DNA of 64,000 nt, taken from positions 1,364,001 to 1,428,000 of the forward strand of contig NZ_CP009754.1 of the NCBI RefSeq assembly GCF_000772045.1. The letters run 5' to 3'. The position numbers and the translations under genes were made by a program. The notes beneath the pieces are model-generated. The model was given only the letters and a program-made list of their open reading frames with translations, did not search any database and had not been told where the DNA came from. This stretch comes from Streptomyces sp. CCM_MD2014. GTDB taxonomy: Bacteria > Actinomycetota > Actinomycetes > Streptomycetales > Streptomycetaceae. The first letter of the stretch is position 1. Each line of letters begins with the position of its first letter. Positions 23,376 through 32,801 of this stretch are shown piece by piece.

Positions 23376-24713
23376 CTAGGCCGTGCGCAGGAAGCGGTCC
23401 AGGACGCGCACGCCGAAGTGCAGCGCCTCGACGGGGACCCGTTCGTCCACGCCGTGGAAGAGGGCCTGGTAGTCGAAGCCCTCGGGCAGCTTGAGCGGGG
23501 CGAACCCGTAACCGGTGATGCCGAGCCGCGAGAACTGCTTGGCGTCCGTGCCCCCGGACATGCAGTACGGCACGACGTGCCCCTCGGGTGCGAACTCCCG
23601 CACCGCCGCGCGCATCCGGGCGTACGTCGGCGAGTCGACCGGCGCCTGGAGCGCCACCTCGCGGTGGGCGAACTCCCAGTCCACGCCGGGCCCGGTGAGC
23701 CGGTCCAGGGTGTCGCGGAACTCGTCCTCGCCCCCGTACAGGAACCGTCCGTCGACGTGGGCGACGGCTTCTGCGGGGATGACGTTGACCTTGTACCCGG
23801 CGTCCAGCATGGTCGGGTTGGCGCTGTTTCGGACGGTTGCCTCGACCAGCTTGGCGGCCGGGCCGAGCTTGTCCAGCAGCGCGTCGACGTCGCTCAGGTC
23901 GGTCTCGATGCCGTAGACGGCGGCGATCTCGGTCAGGGCGGCGCGCACGGTGGGGGTCAGGCGCAGCGGCCACTCGTGTTCGCCGATGCGGGTGATCGCG
24001 GCGGCGAGCCGGGTGACCGCGTTCTCCCGGTTGACCTTGGACCCGTGACCGGCGCGTCCGCGGGCGGTGAGCTTGAGCCAGCCCGTACCGCGCTCACCGG
24101 CGGCGATGGGGTAGAACTGCCGTCCGGACCCGTCGTGGAAGGTGAACGCACCGGACTCGCTGACGCCTTCGGTGCACCCCTCGAACAGGGCGGCGTGCCG
24201 GTCGGCGAGGAAGCCTGAACCGTCCTCGGCGCTGGCCTCCTCGTCCGCGGTGAACGCGATGACCACGTCCCGCCGGGGCCGCACTCCCTGACGGGCCCAG
24301 TCGCGGACCACCGCGAGGATCATCGCGTCCATGTTCTTCATGTCGACCGCGCCGCGCCCCCACACCACGCCGTCGCGGATCTCCCCGGAGAAGGGGTGCA
24401 CGCTCCAGTCGGCGGCCTCGGCGGGCACCACGTCCAGATGACCGTGGACCAGCAGCGCGTCGGCCGACGGGTCGGTGCCCTCGATGCGGGCGACGACGTT
24501 GGTGCGGCCCTCGGTCCGCTCCAGGAGCGCGGGCTCGATCCCGGCCTCGGAGAGCCGCGCGGCGGCGTACTCGGCGGCCGGCCGCTCCCGGCAGTCGCCG
24601 CCGCCCCTGTTGGTGGTGTCGATACGGATCAGTTCGGAGGTGAACCGGACTACCTCGTCCAGCGCCTGCTCGCCCGTTTCCGGGGCCGGGTCGGGGCCCG
24701 TGTGCTCAGCCAT
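23376..24713 (-). CDS. M20-family metallopeptidase
   Basis: 445 residues of the M20 fold. The metal ligands are in LLVHGHLDVVPAE, GRGAVDMKNM and FTADEEAS (catalytic Glu-Glu pair), with an insertion-type dimerisation domain (GRAGHGSKVNRENAV) and a C-terminal SGGTDAKQFS. It probably cleaves dipeptides or acyl-amino acids in the cytoplasm. It overlaps the M55 peptidase gene by 8 bases at its start and leaves 49 bp to the S9 gene, so all four peptidases probably form an operon. Confidence 0.88.
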   Translation of the reverse strand: MAEHTGPDPAPETGEQALDEVVRFTSELIRIDTTNRGGGDCRERPAAEYAAARLSEAGIEPALLERTEGRTNVVARIEGTDPSADALLVHGHLDVVPAEAADWSVHPFSGEIRDGVVWGRGAVDMKNMDAMILAVVRDWARQGVRPRRDVVIAFTADEEASAEDGSGFLADRHAALFEGCTEGVSESGAFTFHDGSGRQFYPIAAGERGTGWLKLTARGRAGHGSKVNRENAVTRLAAAITRIGEHEWPLRLTPTVRAALTEIAAVYGIETDLSDVDALLDKLGPAAKLVEATVRNSANPTMLDAGYKVNVIPAEAVAHVDGRFLYGGEDEFRDTLDRLTGPGVDWEFAHREVALQAPVDSPTYARMRAAVREFAPEGHVVPYCMSGGTDAKQFSRLGITGYGFAPLKLPEGFDYQALFHGVDERVPVEALHFGVRVLDRFLRTA

Positions 24714-25539
24714 ACTGCTCCTCCACCGCCGCCGAGACGATCGTGGTGACCGCCTTGAACGTCCGGATCGCCTCGAACATCGTGTCGTGGGTGTACGCCA
24801 CCTTGCGCTCCCCGACCTGCGCCACCCCGGGCACGACGGTCGCGGCCGCCGCGAGGTGCTCGGCGTCGAACTCGAGGGCGAGGGTGAACGGCCCTCCGGT
24901 CACCGGTTCGTGGCGCACCGCGAGCGTCGCCGCGTCCTTGGCCGCGGCCCGGATGTCGGCGGCGGTCCTGGCCGGCGTGCGGCACACGGCCGCGTACCGC
25001 GACACATGGTCCTTGACCGCGACCTTCCGCGCCTCCGGCGCGTAGCCGAGCGCGTCCTCGCAGGCGACGTCGTCCCCGGTGACCAGCACCACGGGCACGC
25101 CGTACTCGGCGACCACGTGTGCGTTGAGCAGACCCTCGCTGGCTCGTATGTCGTTGAGCCAGACGCCGGTGAGCTGGTTGGCGAGGTAGGTGTGCGCGAG
25201 GACGCCCTCCATTCCGGCGCCCGCGTGGTATCCCACGAACGCGATGCCGTCCACGTCCCCGTGCTGGACGCCCTCCACCATGGAAAGCGCCTTGTGCCGC
25301 CCGGTGAGCATCTCCGTGCGCTCGTCGAGCCGCTCCAGGAGGAGGTTGCGCATGGACCAGTGCGCCTCGTTGACCAGCACCTCGTCGGCGCCGCCGTCGA
25401 AGAAGCCCAGCACGGCCGCGTTCACGTCCGAGGTGAACATCGACCGGCACCGCTCCCACTGCGGCGTGCCCGGCAGCACGTCGGCCGGCCAGGTGACACC
25501 GGTGGCGCCTTCCATGTCGGCGCTGATGAGGATCTTCAT
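24706..25539 (-). CDS. dppA: M55 D-aminopeptidase, DppA-like
   Basis: 277 residues, M55 family. The N-terminus MKILISADMEGATGVTWPADV carries the zinc Asp and Glu of DppA (SADMEG), followed by LVNEAHWSMRN and GYHAGAGMEGVLAHTY with the His ligands. DppA removes D-amino acids from short D-peptides, including D-Ala-D-Ala derivatives. First gene of a peptidase operon (M55, M20, S9, S66) with a DasR-type operator 57-72 bp upstream. Start ATG at 25539 was preferred to an upstream GTG because the family begins here; TACGGT lies eight bases before it, so the start may be leaderless. Confidence 0.88.
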   Translation of the reverse strand: MKILISADMEGATGVTWPADVLPGTPQWERCRSMFTSDVNAAVLGFFDGGADEVLVNEAHWSMRNLLLERLDERTEMLTGRHKALSMVEGVQHGDVDGIAFVGYHAGAGMEGVLAHTYLANQLTGVWLNDIRASEGLLNAHVVAEYGVPVVLVTGDDVACEDALGYAPEARKVAVKDHVSRYAAVCRTPARTAADIRAAAKDAATLAVRHEPVTGGPFTLALEFDAEHLAAAATVVPGVAQVGERKVAYTHDTMFEAIRTFKAVTTIVSAAVEEQYG

Positions 25540-25595
25540 GGCTCGAAACCGTACGCGCTGCCCGGCCGCCTCGGCCAGAGCTGTGGACAACCACC

Positions 25596-25611
25596 GGTGG
25601 TCTAGACCGCC
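25596..25611. promoter_or_regulatory. DasR-type operator (dre-like)
   Basis: GGTGGTCTAGACCGCC matches the dre consensus AGTGGTCTAGACCACT in 13 of 16 positions and contains the full TGGTCTAGACC core. DasR is the GntR-family regulator that responds to amino-sugar phosphates. The site lies 57-72 bp upstream of the dppA-like start and 80 bp after the methyltransferase stop at 25691 (minus strand, downstream end). Confidence 0.65.
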
Positions 25612-25690
25612 AAACTGACCTCGTACGGCCTACGATCAGCGCTTTCTCCGGAATCGGTGCGGTCGTACAAACGCGAGGAAACGGCGCACC

Positions 25691-26416
25691 TCACGCACGC
25701 CGGCCCGCCACCACCCACGTCGACGGCAGCTCGATGCGGGTGCCGTCCGGCGTGTACTCGGTGGTGAGCAACGGGAGTTCGCCGCTCGCCAGGACGGTGA
25801 GGCCGGCCGCGCGGAGGTACTCGGGCACCGCCTCGTCGGGGACGGCGCCGGGAGTCAGCCCGTGGCGGAGGACGGGGGCGAGTTTCGCCGGCGGCCCGGC
25901 GGGGCCCCGCGCCAGGCCCATCAGGACGGTCCTGGCCGCCTGGGAGGGCTCCACCAGGAAGGCACGGCCGCGGGCGCCCAGGAGCGCGGCGACGGCGTCG
26001 GCCAGGGGCTGACGGTCGTCGGGCTCGCACTGGTGCAGGACGCCGCGGACGTAGACGTTGGCGTCGCCCAGCTCCGCGTGCAGGGCCTCCGCCTCGGCCT
26101 TGTCGGCGGCGTCCAGCCGCCGGTACGCGGCCGTCCCGGCCGGGTCCGCACGGCGGGCGTGCTCGAGGGCCGCCTCGGAGAGGTCGGCGCCGACGACGTG
26201 CGGGAAACGTTCGGCGAGGTGGCGGGTCTGGGTGCCGTTGCCGCAGCCCAGGTCTATCAGGGGCAGGCCCGGGTCGGTCAGGTGCGGCTCGAAGTGGGCC
26301 AGGTGGCGACCGGCGGTCAGGGGCGGTTCCGCGTCCCAGAACACCGCCCCGCGGTCCTCGGAGGCCTCGCTCCAGAAGCCCTCCCAGGCGGCCCGGTACC
26401 GACTCGTCACGCTCAT
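25691..26416 (-). CDS. Class I SAM-dependent methyltransferase
   Basis: 241 residues. The motif I segment LPLIDLGCGNGTQTRHLAERFPHVVGADLSEAALEHAR is clear, with a second region YVRGVLHQCEPDD and an ARGRAFLVEPSQ strand. It is not closely like UbiE; a thiopurine or small-acid methyltransferase is possible but unproven. ATG at 26416 has GGGGAGCGGGC upstream and removes an 85-residue spurious extension. Confidence 0.8.
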   Translation of the reverse strand: MSVTSRYRAAWEGFWSEASEDRGAVFWDAEPPLTAGRHLAHFEPHLTDPGLPLIDLGCGNGTQTRHLAERFPHVVGADLSEAALEHARRADPAGTAAYRRLDAADKAEAEALHAELGDANVYVRGVLHQCEPDDRQPLADAVAALLGARGRAFLVEPSQAARTVLMGLARGPAGPPAKLAPVLRHGLTPGAVPDEAVPEYLRAAGLTVLASGELPLLTTEYTPDGTRIELPSTWVVAGRRA

Positions 26417-26625
26417 GCCCGCTCCCCAGGTGCGACGACGTACGAGCCCGTCGACGGCGACGGGTCCGTACGGTGTACCGCGCCCGGCGCACGGCCACAA
26501 GCGCCCGGCGCGTTCCTTCACCGGTCGTTCGCGCCGGGCGGATTCGGGCCGCGGACGGGTCGGGTAGATTGCGGCGGTCGGCCGGGGACGGGGCGGCGGG
26601 GGCAGCCAAGAGGGCGGGGGAACGC

Positions 26626-26883
26626 GTGAGTGTCGGACGGTACCGGGACATCGAGGTCGCGGACATGCCACCGGTGCTCGCCGCCGTCCTCGGGGTGTTC
26701 CTCCTGGGCCTGTTCTGCGGCCTCATCTGGTACCTGACCAGGCTCGACCACACGAAACTCAGGGACCCCCGCGCCCGGGCGCGGGCCGAGCGGGGCAAGA
26801 AGAGCCGCCGCCGGCAGCGGGAGCTGCGTGCCCGGCGCGAGTCCCTGCAACGCAGGGCGGCGCGGCGCCGCGACGACGTCTAG
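26626..26883 (+). CDS. Small membrane protein with Arg-rich tail
   Basis: 85 residues from a GTG start (VSVGRYRDIEVADMPP). One hydrophobic helix (AVLGVFLLGLFCGLIWYLT, about 18-37) is followed by a very basic tail (RARARAERGKKSRRRQRELRARRESLQRRAARRRDDV) that could lie along the membrane or bind nucleic acid. A GGGCGGGGGAA ribosome site precedes the GTG. No function is known. Its stop codon overlaps the stop of the convergent SpoIIE-type gene by 4 bases. Confidence 0.7.
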   Translation: MSVGRYRDIEVADMPPVLAAVLGVFLLGLFCGLIWYLTRLDHTKLRDPRARARAERGKKSRRRQRELRARRESLQRRAARRRDDV

Positions 26884-29426
26884 GACGTCGGCGCCGGGGC
26901 CTCGCGGCGCCGGCCCTGCCGGGCGGGCAGGGTCAGTTCGAACCACACCGTCTTGCCCGCGTTGGTGCGGCTCGCGCCCCATTCGCGGGCCAGGGTGCTG
27001 ACGACGCGCAGGCCGCGCCCGGTCTCGTCCTCGGGGCCCGCGCTCTTCAGGGCCGGCAGGTCGTGGTCGTCGTCGTCCACCTCGCACAGCAGCGTGTCGG
27101 CGCGCACCAGGCGCAGTTCGACGGGGCGGGCGTGCGCGTGGCGGACGGCGTTGGTGACGAGTTCGCTGACCATGAGTTCCGCCGGGGCGGCCAGGCCGGG
27201 CAGCCCCCAGTCGTGGAGTTGCTCGCGGACCGCCGCGCGGGCACGGCCCACCTCGGCCGGGTCGCGGCCCAGGCGCCACTCGGCGACGGCGTCGGGTTCG
27301 ATGCCGGTCAGCCGGGCCATCAACAGCGCGACGTCGTCCTTGCGGCCGCCGCGGATGCCCAGCGCGCGGATGATGGTGTCGCAGGCGTCGTCCATGGACG
27401 CGGCCGGATGGGCGGCGGACTCGCAGAGGGTGGCGAGACCGACGCCGATGTCCTCGCCGCGCACCTCCACCAGGCCGTCGGTGCACATCACCAGCCGGTC
27501 ACCGGGAGCCACCGGCACGCGCACCGACTCGAAGGGCACCCCGCCGACGCCGATCGGCGCCCCCGTCGGCAGCTCGATCAGCTCGCTGGCGCCGTCCTCG
27601 GCGCGGACCAGGACGGGCGGGATGTGGCCGGCGTTGGCCAGGTGCAGTTCACCGGCGATGGGGTCGTACACGGCGTACAGGCAGGTCGCGAGGTGGGTGT
27701 CGCCGAGCCGCTGGGCGAGGTCGTCGAGGTTGCGCAGGAGCTGGGCGGGCGGCAGGTCGAGGCCGGCCATGGTCTGCACGGCGGTGCGCAGTTGCCCCAT
27801 CATCGCGGCCGAGCCCAGGCCGTGCCCCATGACGTCGCCGACGACCAGGGCGGTGCGGGCGCCGGGCAGCTTGACCGAGTCGAACCAGTCGCCGCCGACC
27901 CGGCCGAGCAGCGTGCCCGGCAGATAGCGGGTGGCGATGTCGCAGCCGGCCATGCGCGCGGGGATGTGCGGCAGCATGCTGTCCTGGAGCGTCTCGGCGA
28001 CGTTCTCCTGGTGGGTGTACATGCGCGCGTTGTCGAGTACGAGGCCCGCGCGGGCGGCGAGTTCGGCACCGGTGACGCGGTCCATGTCGTTGAAGACGGG
28101 GCGTTCCGGGTGCCGGAGCAGGATCATGAAGCCGAGCACGACCTGGCGTGCCTTGAGCGGCACCAGCAGCATCGAACGGCCCGTGATGAGCGGCCGGATG
28201 TCCCGCTTCTCGAACTGGGAGGCGATGGCGTGCCCCATCTCCTCCGTGATGCGGGGCACCAGGACCGGCTCTCCGCTGGTCATGCACTGGAAGAAGGGAG
28301 TGTGCGCCGGGAAGGGCATCGCCTCGCCGACGGGGACGACGTCGTCCCAGCGGCCGGGTTCGTCGGTGTGCTCCAGGGCCACCCGGTGCCACATCGTCGT
28401 CGTGTCGGGCACGCCGTCGGGGAAGCCCTCGCCGGCGACGACCTGCTCGCGCAGATAGGTGCCGGCGACGTCGGTGAAGCGCGGGACGACCGCCCTGCTG
28501 ACCTCGACGATGGTCCGCGAGAGGTCCAGCGAGGTGCCGATCGCGCCGCTGACCTCGTTGAGGAACTCCAAGCGCTCGCGGACCGCCGCGTACTCCAGGT
28601 CCTCGGCCTCGTCCCGCAGCTCGTCCGGCACCGGTTCGCCCGCCGCCAGTGCCCGCGCGGCCCGCTCGCGGCGCGCCCGGCGCTCGGCACGCCGGGGCAC
28701 ACCCCAGTCGGGGGTGACGGGCACCCGGTCGTTCTGGCTGAACTCGAGGATGGGGTAACCCAGTTCGAGGACCTGGGCGACGATGCGGGCGCTCTCGCCG
28801 ACGCTCATGCTGGGCAGGATCTCGGGGAGGCGGCGGGCGAGTTCGTCGGCGCCGGGGAAGTCGGTGTGCAGGGCGAATCCGGGCGCGATCCGCTCGACGA
28901 CGACCGCCTCCGCGCCCTCGCCGTCGCCCCCGTAGCCGTCGCCGTCGCCCCCGTCGCCGTAGTCACGGCGCAGTCCGTCCGCGTCGGCGGCCAGCACGAG
29001 CAGCCGCTCCGGGCCGGGGCCCACCAGGGGGTACGCCCACCAGAGCACGTCGACGCGGGCGTCCGCCGGCACGGTCAGCCGCGCACGGCCGGCGGCCGGG
29101 TAGGACAGCCGCCCGTCGAGGGAGGACTCCAGGTCGGGTCCGAGACCGTCGTGGTCCGGGGAGGGGCCGTGGGACAGGTCGTCGCCCCCGCTCCCGTCCC
29201 CGAGCACGCCCGAGACGGGCAGCAGGTCGGGGGCGGGGCGGCCGATCGCCTCTTCCCTGGGCAGGCCGAACAGCCGCCGTGCGCCTCGGCTCCAGTGGGA
29301 GACCAGCCCGTCGCGGTCCACCACGACGACGGCCAGCGGGACACGGCCCGTCACGGGGTCGGCCGGCACGGTGCCGGGTCCGGCCGCGCGGCCGGGGGGT
29401 GCGTCCCGCTCGGTGCCATGGTCCAT
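26880..29426 (-). CDS. SpoIIE-type PP2C phosphatase with PAS, GAF and histidine kinase-like ATPase domains
   Basis: 848 residues from the ATG at 29426. Domain order: a PAS-like fold at about 25-80 (LAVVVVDRDGLVSHWSRGARRLFGL), a low-conservation region, a GAF domain at about 280-455 (RLEFLNEVSGAIGTSLDLSRTIVEVSRAVVPRFTDVAGTYL), a SpoIIE phosphatase at about 480-700 (LGRVGGDWFDSVKLPGARTALVVGDVMGHGLGSAAMMGQLRTAVQ, MCTDGLVE) and a HATPase_c-type anti-sigma domain (SELVTNAVRHAHARP). This layout matches Streptomyces phosphatases that act on anti-sigma antagonists, possibly SigB or SigF systems, but the partner is not shown here. Confidence 0.88.
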   Translation of the reverse strand: MDHGTERDAPPGRAAGPGTVPADPVTGRVPLAVVVVDRDGLVSHWSRGARRLFGLPREEAIGRPAPDLLPVSGVLGDGSGGDDLSHGPSPDHDGLGPDLESSLDGRLSYPAAGRARLTVPADARVDVLWWAYPLVGPGPERLLVLAADADGLRRDYGDGGDGDGYGGDGEGAEAVVVERIAPGFALHTDFPGADELARRLPEILPSMSVGESARIVAQVLELGYPILEFSQNDRVPVTPDWGVPRRAERRARRERAARALAAGEPVPDELRDEAEDLEYAAVRERLEFLNEVSGAIGTSLDLSRTIVEVSRAVVPRFTDVAGTYLREQVVAGEGFPDGVPDTTTMWHRVALEHTDEPGRWDDVVPVGEAMPFPAHTPFFQCMTSGEPVLVPRITEEMGHAIASQFEKRDIRPLITGRSMLLVPLKARQVVLGFMILLRHPERPVFNDMDRVTGAELAARAGLVLDNARMYTHQENVAETLQDSMLPHIPARMAGCDIATRYLPGTLLGRVGGDWFDSVKLPGARTALVVGDVMGHGLGSAAMMGQLRTAVQTMAGLDLPPAQLLRNLDDLAQRLGDTHLATCLYAVYDPIAGELHLANAGHIPPVLVRAEDGASELIELPTGAPIGVGGVPFESVRVPVAPGDRLVMCTDGLVEVRGEDIGVGLATLCESAAHPAASMDDACDTIIRALGIRGGRKDDVALLMARLTGIEPDAVAEWRLGRDPAEVGRARAAVREQLHDWGLPGLAAPAELMVSELVTNAVRHAHARPVELRLVRADTLLCEVDDDDHDLPALKSAGPEDETGRGLRVVSTLAREWGASRTNAGKTVWFELTLPARQGRRREAPAPTS

Positions 29427-29476
29427 GGCGTCAGGCCCTCTCTGCCCACGGCTCCGCAAGATCTGTGTCGCCGTCA

Positions 29477-29490
29477 CCACCGTACGGTGG
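29477..29490. repeat. 14-bp palindrome upstream of the SpoIIE-type gene
   Basis: CCACCGTACGGTGG is a perfect palindrome 50-64 bp upstream of the start at 29426. It could be an operator for this gene or only an incidental inverted repeat. Confidence 0.4.
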
Positions 29491-29536
29491 CGGCCGGTGA
29501 CCATGTGCGGCAACGGGGGAATTGGTGGCGCGCGAA

Positions 29537-29566
29537 CACACCGGCGCGCGCCCGCGCGCCGGTGTG
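29537..29566 (-). terminator. Terminator hairpin of the MFS gene
   Basis: A perfect 13-bp stem, 29537-29549 with 29554-29566, and a 4-base GCCC loop, seven bases past the MFS stop codon on the minus strand. Confidence 0.8.
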
Positions 29567-29572
29567 CCGGTC

Positions 29573-32047
29573 TCAGTCCTCGTGTCCGAGCTGCAGGTCA
29601 CGCTCGGTGCGGCCGCCGCCGGCCACCTGGAGCACGGTCGCGACGGGCGGGTATCCGGCCGCGATGACGGTGTACTCGCCGGACGACAGGTCGACGAACC
29701 GGAAGGTGCCGTCGGGCCCGGTGGTCAGGGTGTCCACCACGTTGCCCGCCGCGTCGAGCAGCGTCACACGCGCGTCCTCCACGACCCGTCCACCACTGGC
29801 CCGTACGGTGCCGCGCAGCACGGCCCCGCCGGCCAGTTCGACGTCCTGGCGGGTCTCCCGGGCGGCCTGGACGCTGACCGGCAACGCGGCCGGGCGGAAG
29901 GCGGGTGCGCTGGCGGCCAGGGTGTATTCGCCCGCCACCAGCTCGGTGATGACGTAACCGCCCTCGCGGCCGCTGCGGGTGGTGGCGACGACCTCGCCGT
30001 GCACGTTGGTGAGGGTCACGGCCGCGTCGCGTACCGGGGTGCCGTCGGCGGTCACGACGCTGCCTGCCAGGCGTCCGGCGCCGCCGAGGACCACGTCCAG
30101 TTCCACCGGGCGCTCGCCGACGGTCACGGAGACCGCCTGCGGCTGGTGACCGCCGGCCGCGGCGATCAGGACGTACGCGCCGGAGCCGGGCGTGGCCAGC
30201 GCGTACCGTCCGTCGTCCCCGCTGGCGCCCCGGCCGATCTGCTGCCCGCCGACGTCGATGAGGGTGAGCGCCGCGCGGGGCACGACGGTGCCGTCGGGGT
30301 GCTGCACCGTGCCGCAGACGGGGATGCCGCCGGCGTAGGGCGACCGGGCCGGCGGGACCTGGGCGGCGGACTGTTCCTGCGGTGCGTGCTGTGCGTACTG
30401 CGGCTGCCGCGCGGTCTCCGGCTCGGTGACGGGGGCGTTGTGGGACACCAGGGGTTTCTCCTTGAGGAAGAGGGCGATGAGGAGCCCGAGGACGAGCACC
30501 GGCACCAGGTAGAGGAAGATCCGCGGCATGGCGTCGGCGTACGCCCCGATGTAGGCGTCGCGCAGCGCCGGCGGCAGGGAGTGGACGAGCTGGGGGGTGA
30601 TGGCCTCGGCGTCGGGGAGCCCGGCCCCCGCGTCGGCGGGGATCCGGTCGGCGAGGGCGTCGGTGAGCCGGCCGGCGAAGAGCGTGCCGAAGACGGCCGC
30701 GCCGACGCTGCCGCCGATCTGCCGGAAGTAGTTGTTGGCGCTGGTGGCGGTGCCCAGGTCGGTGGGGCGCACGGAGTTCTGCACGGCGAGGACGAGGACG
30801 GGCATCACCATGCCGATGCCGGCGCCGAGGACGGCCATCCAGATGCTGTAGTGCAGCCGGGGCGTGTCGGCGTCGAGGCGGGAGAGCAGCCACATGCCGA
30901 CGACGGACAGCGCGCTGCCGAGGATCGGGTGGACGCGGTAGTGACCGGTACGGCTGATGAGCTGTCCGGAGATGATCGAAGCGCCGACGACGCCGCCCAT
31001 CATCGGCAGCATCAGCAGACCGGACTCGGTGGCGCTGGCGCCGTCCACCATCTGGAGGAAGGTCGGCAGGTAGCTCGCGGCGCCGAACAGGGCGACGCCG
31101 ATGACGAGCCCGACCAGCGCGGTGACGTTGAAGATGGAGTCCCGGAACAGGCGCAGCGGGATCAGCGGTTCGGGTGCGAAGCGCTCGGCGACCAGGAAGA
31201 GCAGGGTGGACCCGACCGCTCCGGCGGCGAGACCGAGGATCGTTCTCGACCCCCACGCGTACTCGGTGCCGCCCCAGCTGGTGAGCAGCACCAGGCAGGT
31301 GGAGGCGGCGGCGAGCATGAGGGTGCCGAGGATGTCGAGGCGGGGCTTGACCCGCGGCCTGGGCAGCTTGAGGACGACGGCGACGACGGCCATGGTGATC
31401 AGACCGAAGGGCACGTTGATGTAGAAGCACCAGCGCCAGGAGAGGTGGTCGGTGAAGTAGCCGCCGAGCAACGGGCCCGCGACGGAGGCGAGTCCGAAGG
31501 CGGCGCCGATCAGTCCCATGAAGCGGCCGCGTTCGCGGGGCGGCACGATGTCCGCGATGATCGCCTGTACGCCGATCATCAGGCCGCCGGCGCCGACGCC
31601 CTGCACCGCGCGGAAGACGATCAGCTGGTCCATGCTCTGCGCGCGTCCGGCGAGCGCGGAGCCGACGACGAAGACCAGGATGGCGAACTGGAAGACGCCC
31701 TTGCGTCCGAAGAGGTCGCCGAGCTTGCCGTAGATCGGCAGCCCGATGGTCGAGGTGAGCAGGTAGGCGGTGATCGCCCAGGACATCCGGTCCAGGCCGT
31801 GCAGCTCGCCGACGATCTTCGGCAGGGCCGTGGCGACGATCATCTGCTCGAGGGCGGCGAGCAGCAGGGCCAGCATCAGCCCGACGAAGACCAGCCGCAC
31901 CCGGCGCGGACTCAGCCCGGCGTCCGGTCCCCGGTCTTCCCCCTCCGGCTCCCGGCCCGTTCCGGCGGCGGGGGGCCCGGGTGGCACGGGGGCCGGGACG
32001 ACCGGCCCTTCCGCCACCGGATCCTGCACCAGAGTGATCCCGCCCAC
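29573..32047 (-). CDS. MFS drug/proton antiporter (DHA2 type) with three C-terminal carboxypeptidase-regulatory-like repeats
   Basis: 824 residues, longer than the usual 450-550 for this family. Residues about 50-545 carry 14 hydrophobic helices with the DHA2 markers [35 protein letters not shown] and [13 protein letters not shown]. Residues about 572-815 are three repeats of a beta-sandwich of the carboxypeptidase-regulatory type ([59 protein letters not shown]). The exporter half probably effluxes a hydrophobic drug; the tail is in the cytoplasm by the normal topology and its role is unknown. Start GTG at 32047 has GGGGAGCGG upstream. Confidence 0.88.
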   Translation of the reverse strand: MGGITLVQDPVAEGPVVPAPVPPGPPAAGTGREPEGEDRGPDAGLSPRRVRLVFVGLMLALLLAALEQMIVATALPKIVGELHGLDRMSWAITAYLLTSTIGLPIYGKLGDLFGRKGVFQFAILVFVVGSALAGRAQSMDQLIVFRAVQGVGAGGLMIGVQAIIADIVPPRERGRFMGLIGAAFGLASVAGPLLGGYFTDHLSWRWCFYINVPFGLITMAVVAVVLKLPRPRVKPRLDILGTLMLAAASTCLVLLTSWGGTEYAWGSRTILGLAAGAVGSTLLFLVAERFAPEPLIPLRLFRDSIFNVTALVGLVIGVALFGAASYLPTFLQMVDGASATESGLLMLPMMGGVVGASIISGQLISRTGHYRVHPILGSALSVVGMWLLSRLDADTPRLHYSIWMAVLGAGIGMVMPVLVLAVQNSVRPTDLGTATSANNYFRQIGGSVGAAVFGTLFAGRLTDALADRIPADAGAGLPDAEAITPQLVHSLPPALRDAYIGAYADAMPRIFLYLVPVLVLGLLIALFLKEKPLVSHNAPVTEPETARQPQYAQHAPQEQSAAQVPPARSPYAGGIPVCGTVQHPDGTVVPRAALTLIDVGGQQIGRGASGDDGRYALATPGSGAYVLIAAAGGHQPQAVSVTVGERPVELDVVLGGAGRLAGSVVTADGTPVRDAAVTLTNVHGEVVATTRSGREGGYVITELVAGEYTLAASAPAFRPAALPVSVQAARETRQDVELAGGAVLRGTVRASGGRVVEDARVTLLDAAGNVVDTLTTGPDGTFRFVDLSSGEYTVIAAGYPPVATVLQVAGGGRTERDLQLGHED

Positions 32048-32078
32048 GTACCGCTCCCCTCGTCACACCTGCTCACAT

Positions 32079-32097
32079 TTGCCACCTGAGGCGACAA
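32079..32097. promoter_or_regulatory. Imperfect palindrome upstream of the MFS gene
   Basis: TTGCCACCTGAGGCGACAA is an imperfect inverted repeat (arms agree at 6 of 8 positions) 32-50 bp upstream of the GTG. It is a plausible repressor operator for an efflux gene, but no regulator gene is nearby. Confidence 0.35.
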
Positions 32098-32197
32098 CTG
32101 CGAACAAGTGCGACGAGTTACGGACGTACGGCGCATTCGCGCGGAGATCACTCGAACCGGTGAGGCACCCAACAGGCGCCTCCCGCTTGCCCTTTGG

Positions 32198-32641
32198 CTA
32201 CTTCTCGACCTCGGCGGCGAGCTTGGCGAGCATGGCGTCGTAGATGCGGCCGAGGCCCTTGGGAGCGAAGGTCTTCTCGAAGAAGCCGCCGACACCGCCG
32301 GCACCCTGCCAGGTGGTGACCACGACGACCCGGGACCTGCCCTCGCCCGCCGGGGTGACCCGCCAGGTGGTGACCATGGACGAGTTGCGGTCCTTCTCGA
32401 CCAGCTCGCCGTCGGTGGGCTCGGTGACCTCCAGCAGGCAGTCACGGATGCGCTTGCTGGTGGCCTGCAGCTTCCAGTGCACGAGGGTGCCCTCGCCGTC
32501 GCCGCCCTCGCGGACCTCGTACTCACTGAAGTGCTCGGGGAGCAGCTTCTCGCGGGTGCCGCTGTAGTCGGCGAGGGTGTCGAACACCGTCTCCGCGTCC
32601 GCTGCGACGATCCGCTCCGTCGTCGCCTCGACCTGCGCCAT
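32198..32641 (-). CDS. SRPBCC family protein
   Basis: 147 residues, an SRPBCC/START-like beta-grip: MAQVEATTERIVAADAETVFDTLADYSGTREKLLPEHFSEYEV, then GEGTLVHWKLQATSKRIRD, SMVTTWRVTPAGEGRSRVVVVTTWQGAGGVGGFFEKTFAPKGLGRIYDAMLAKLAAEV. These domains bind lipophilic ligands or act as polyketide cyclases; the ligand is unknown. ATG at 32641 with GGAGGAACCCG upstream. Transcribed away from the radical SAM gene, with about 160 bp between. Confidence 0.83.
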   Translation of the reverse strand: MAQVEATTERIVAADAETVFDTLADYSGTREKLLPEHFSEYEVREGGDGEGTLVHWKLQATSKRIRDCLLEVTEPTDGELVEKDRNSSMVTTWRVTPAGEGRSRVVVVTTWQGAGGVGGFFEKTFAPKGLGRIYDAMLAKLAAEVEK

Positions 32642-32755
32642 CGGGTTCCTCCAGGGCCTGGTTCTCGGGTTCGGGGCAAGCCAACCACCCCGCCGCGCGG
32701 CCACCAAATCGGGGGGCGTGAAGCGGGCCCGCGCGACTCACCCGCACGATCAAGG

Positions 32756-32767
32756 GAACAAGTGTTC
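32756..32767. promoter_or_regulatory. SOS-like box upstream of the radical SAM gene
   Basis: GAAC-AAGT-GTTC is a perfect 12-base palindrome with the GAAC-N4-GTTC core of the Gram-positive LexA box. The ribosome site and ATG of the radical SAM gene follow about 35 bases later. Outer flanking bases do not extend the symmetry. Confidence 0.4.
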
Positions 32768-32801
32768 TATTGTGTCGGCCAGTGCTACCGAGGAGGCCGC
32801 A

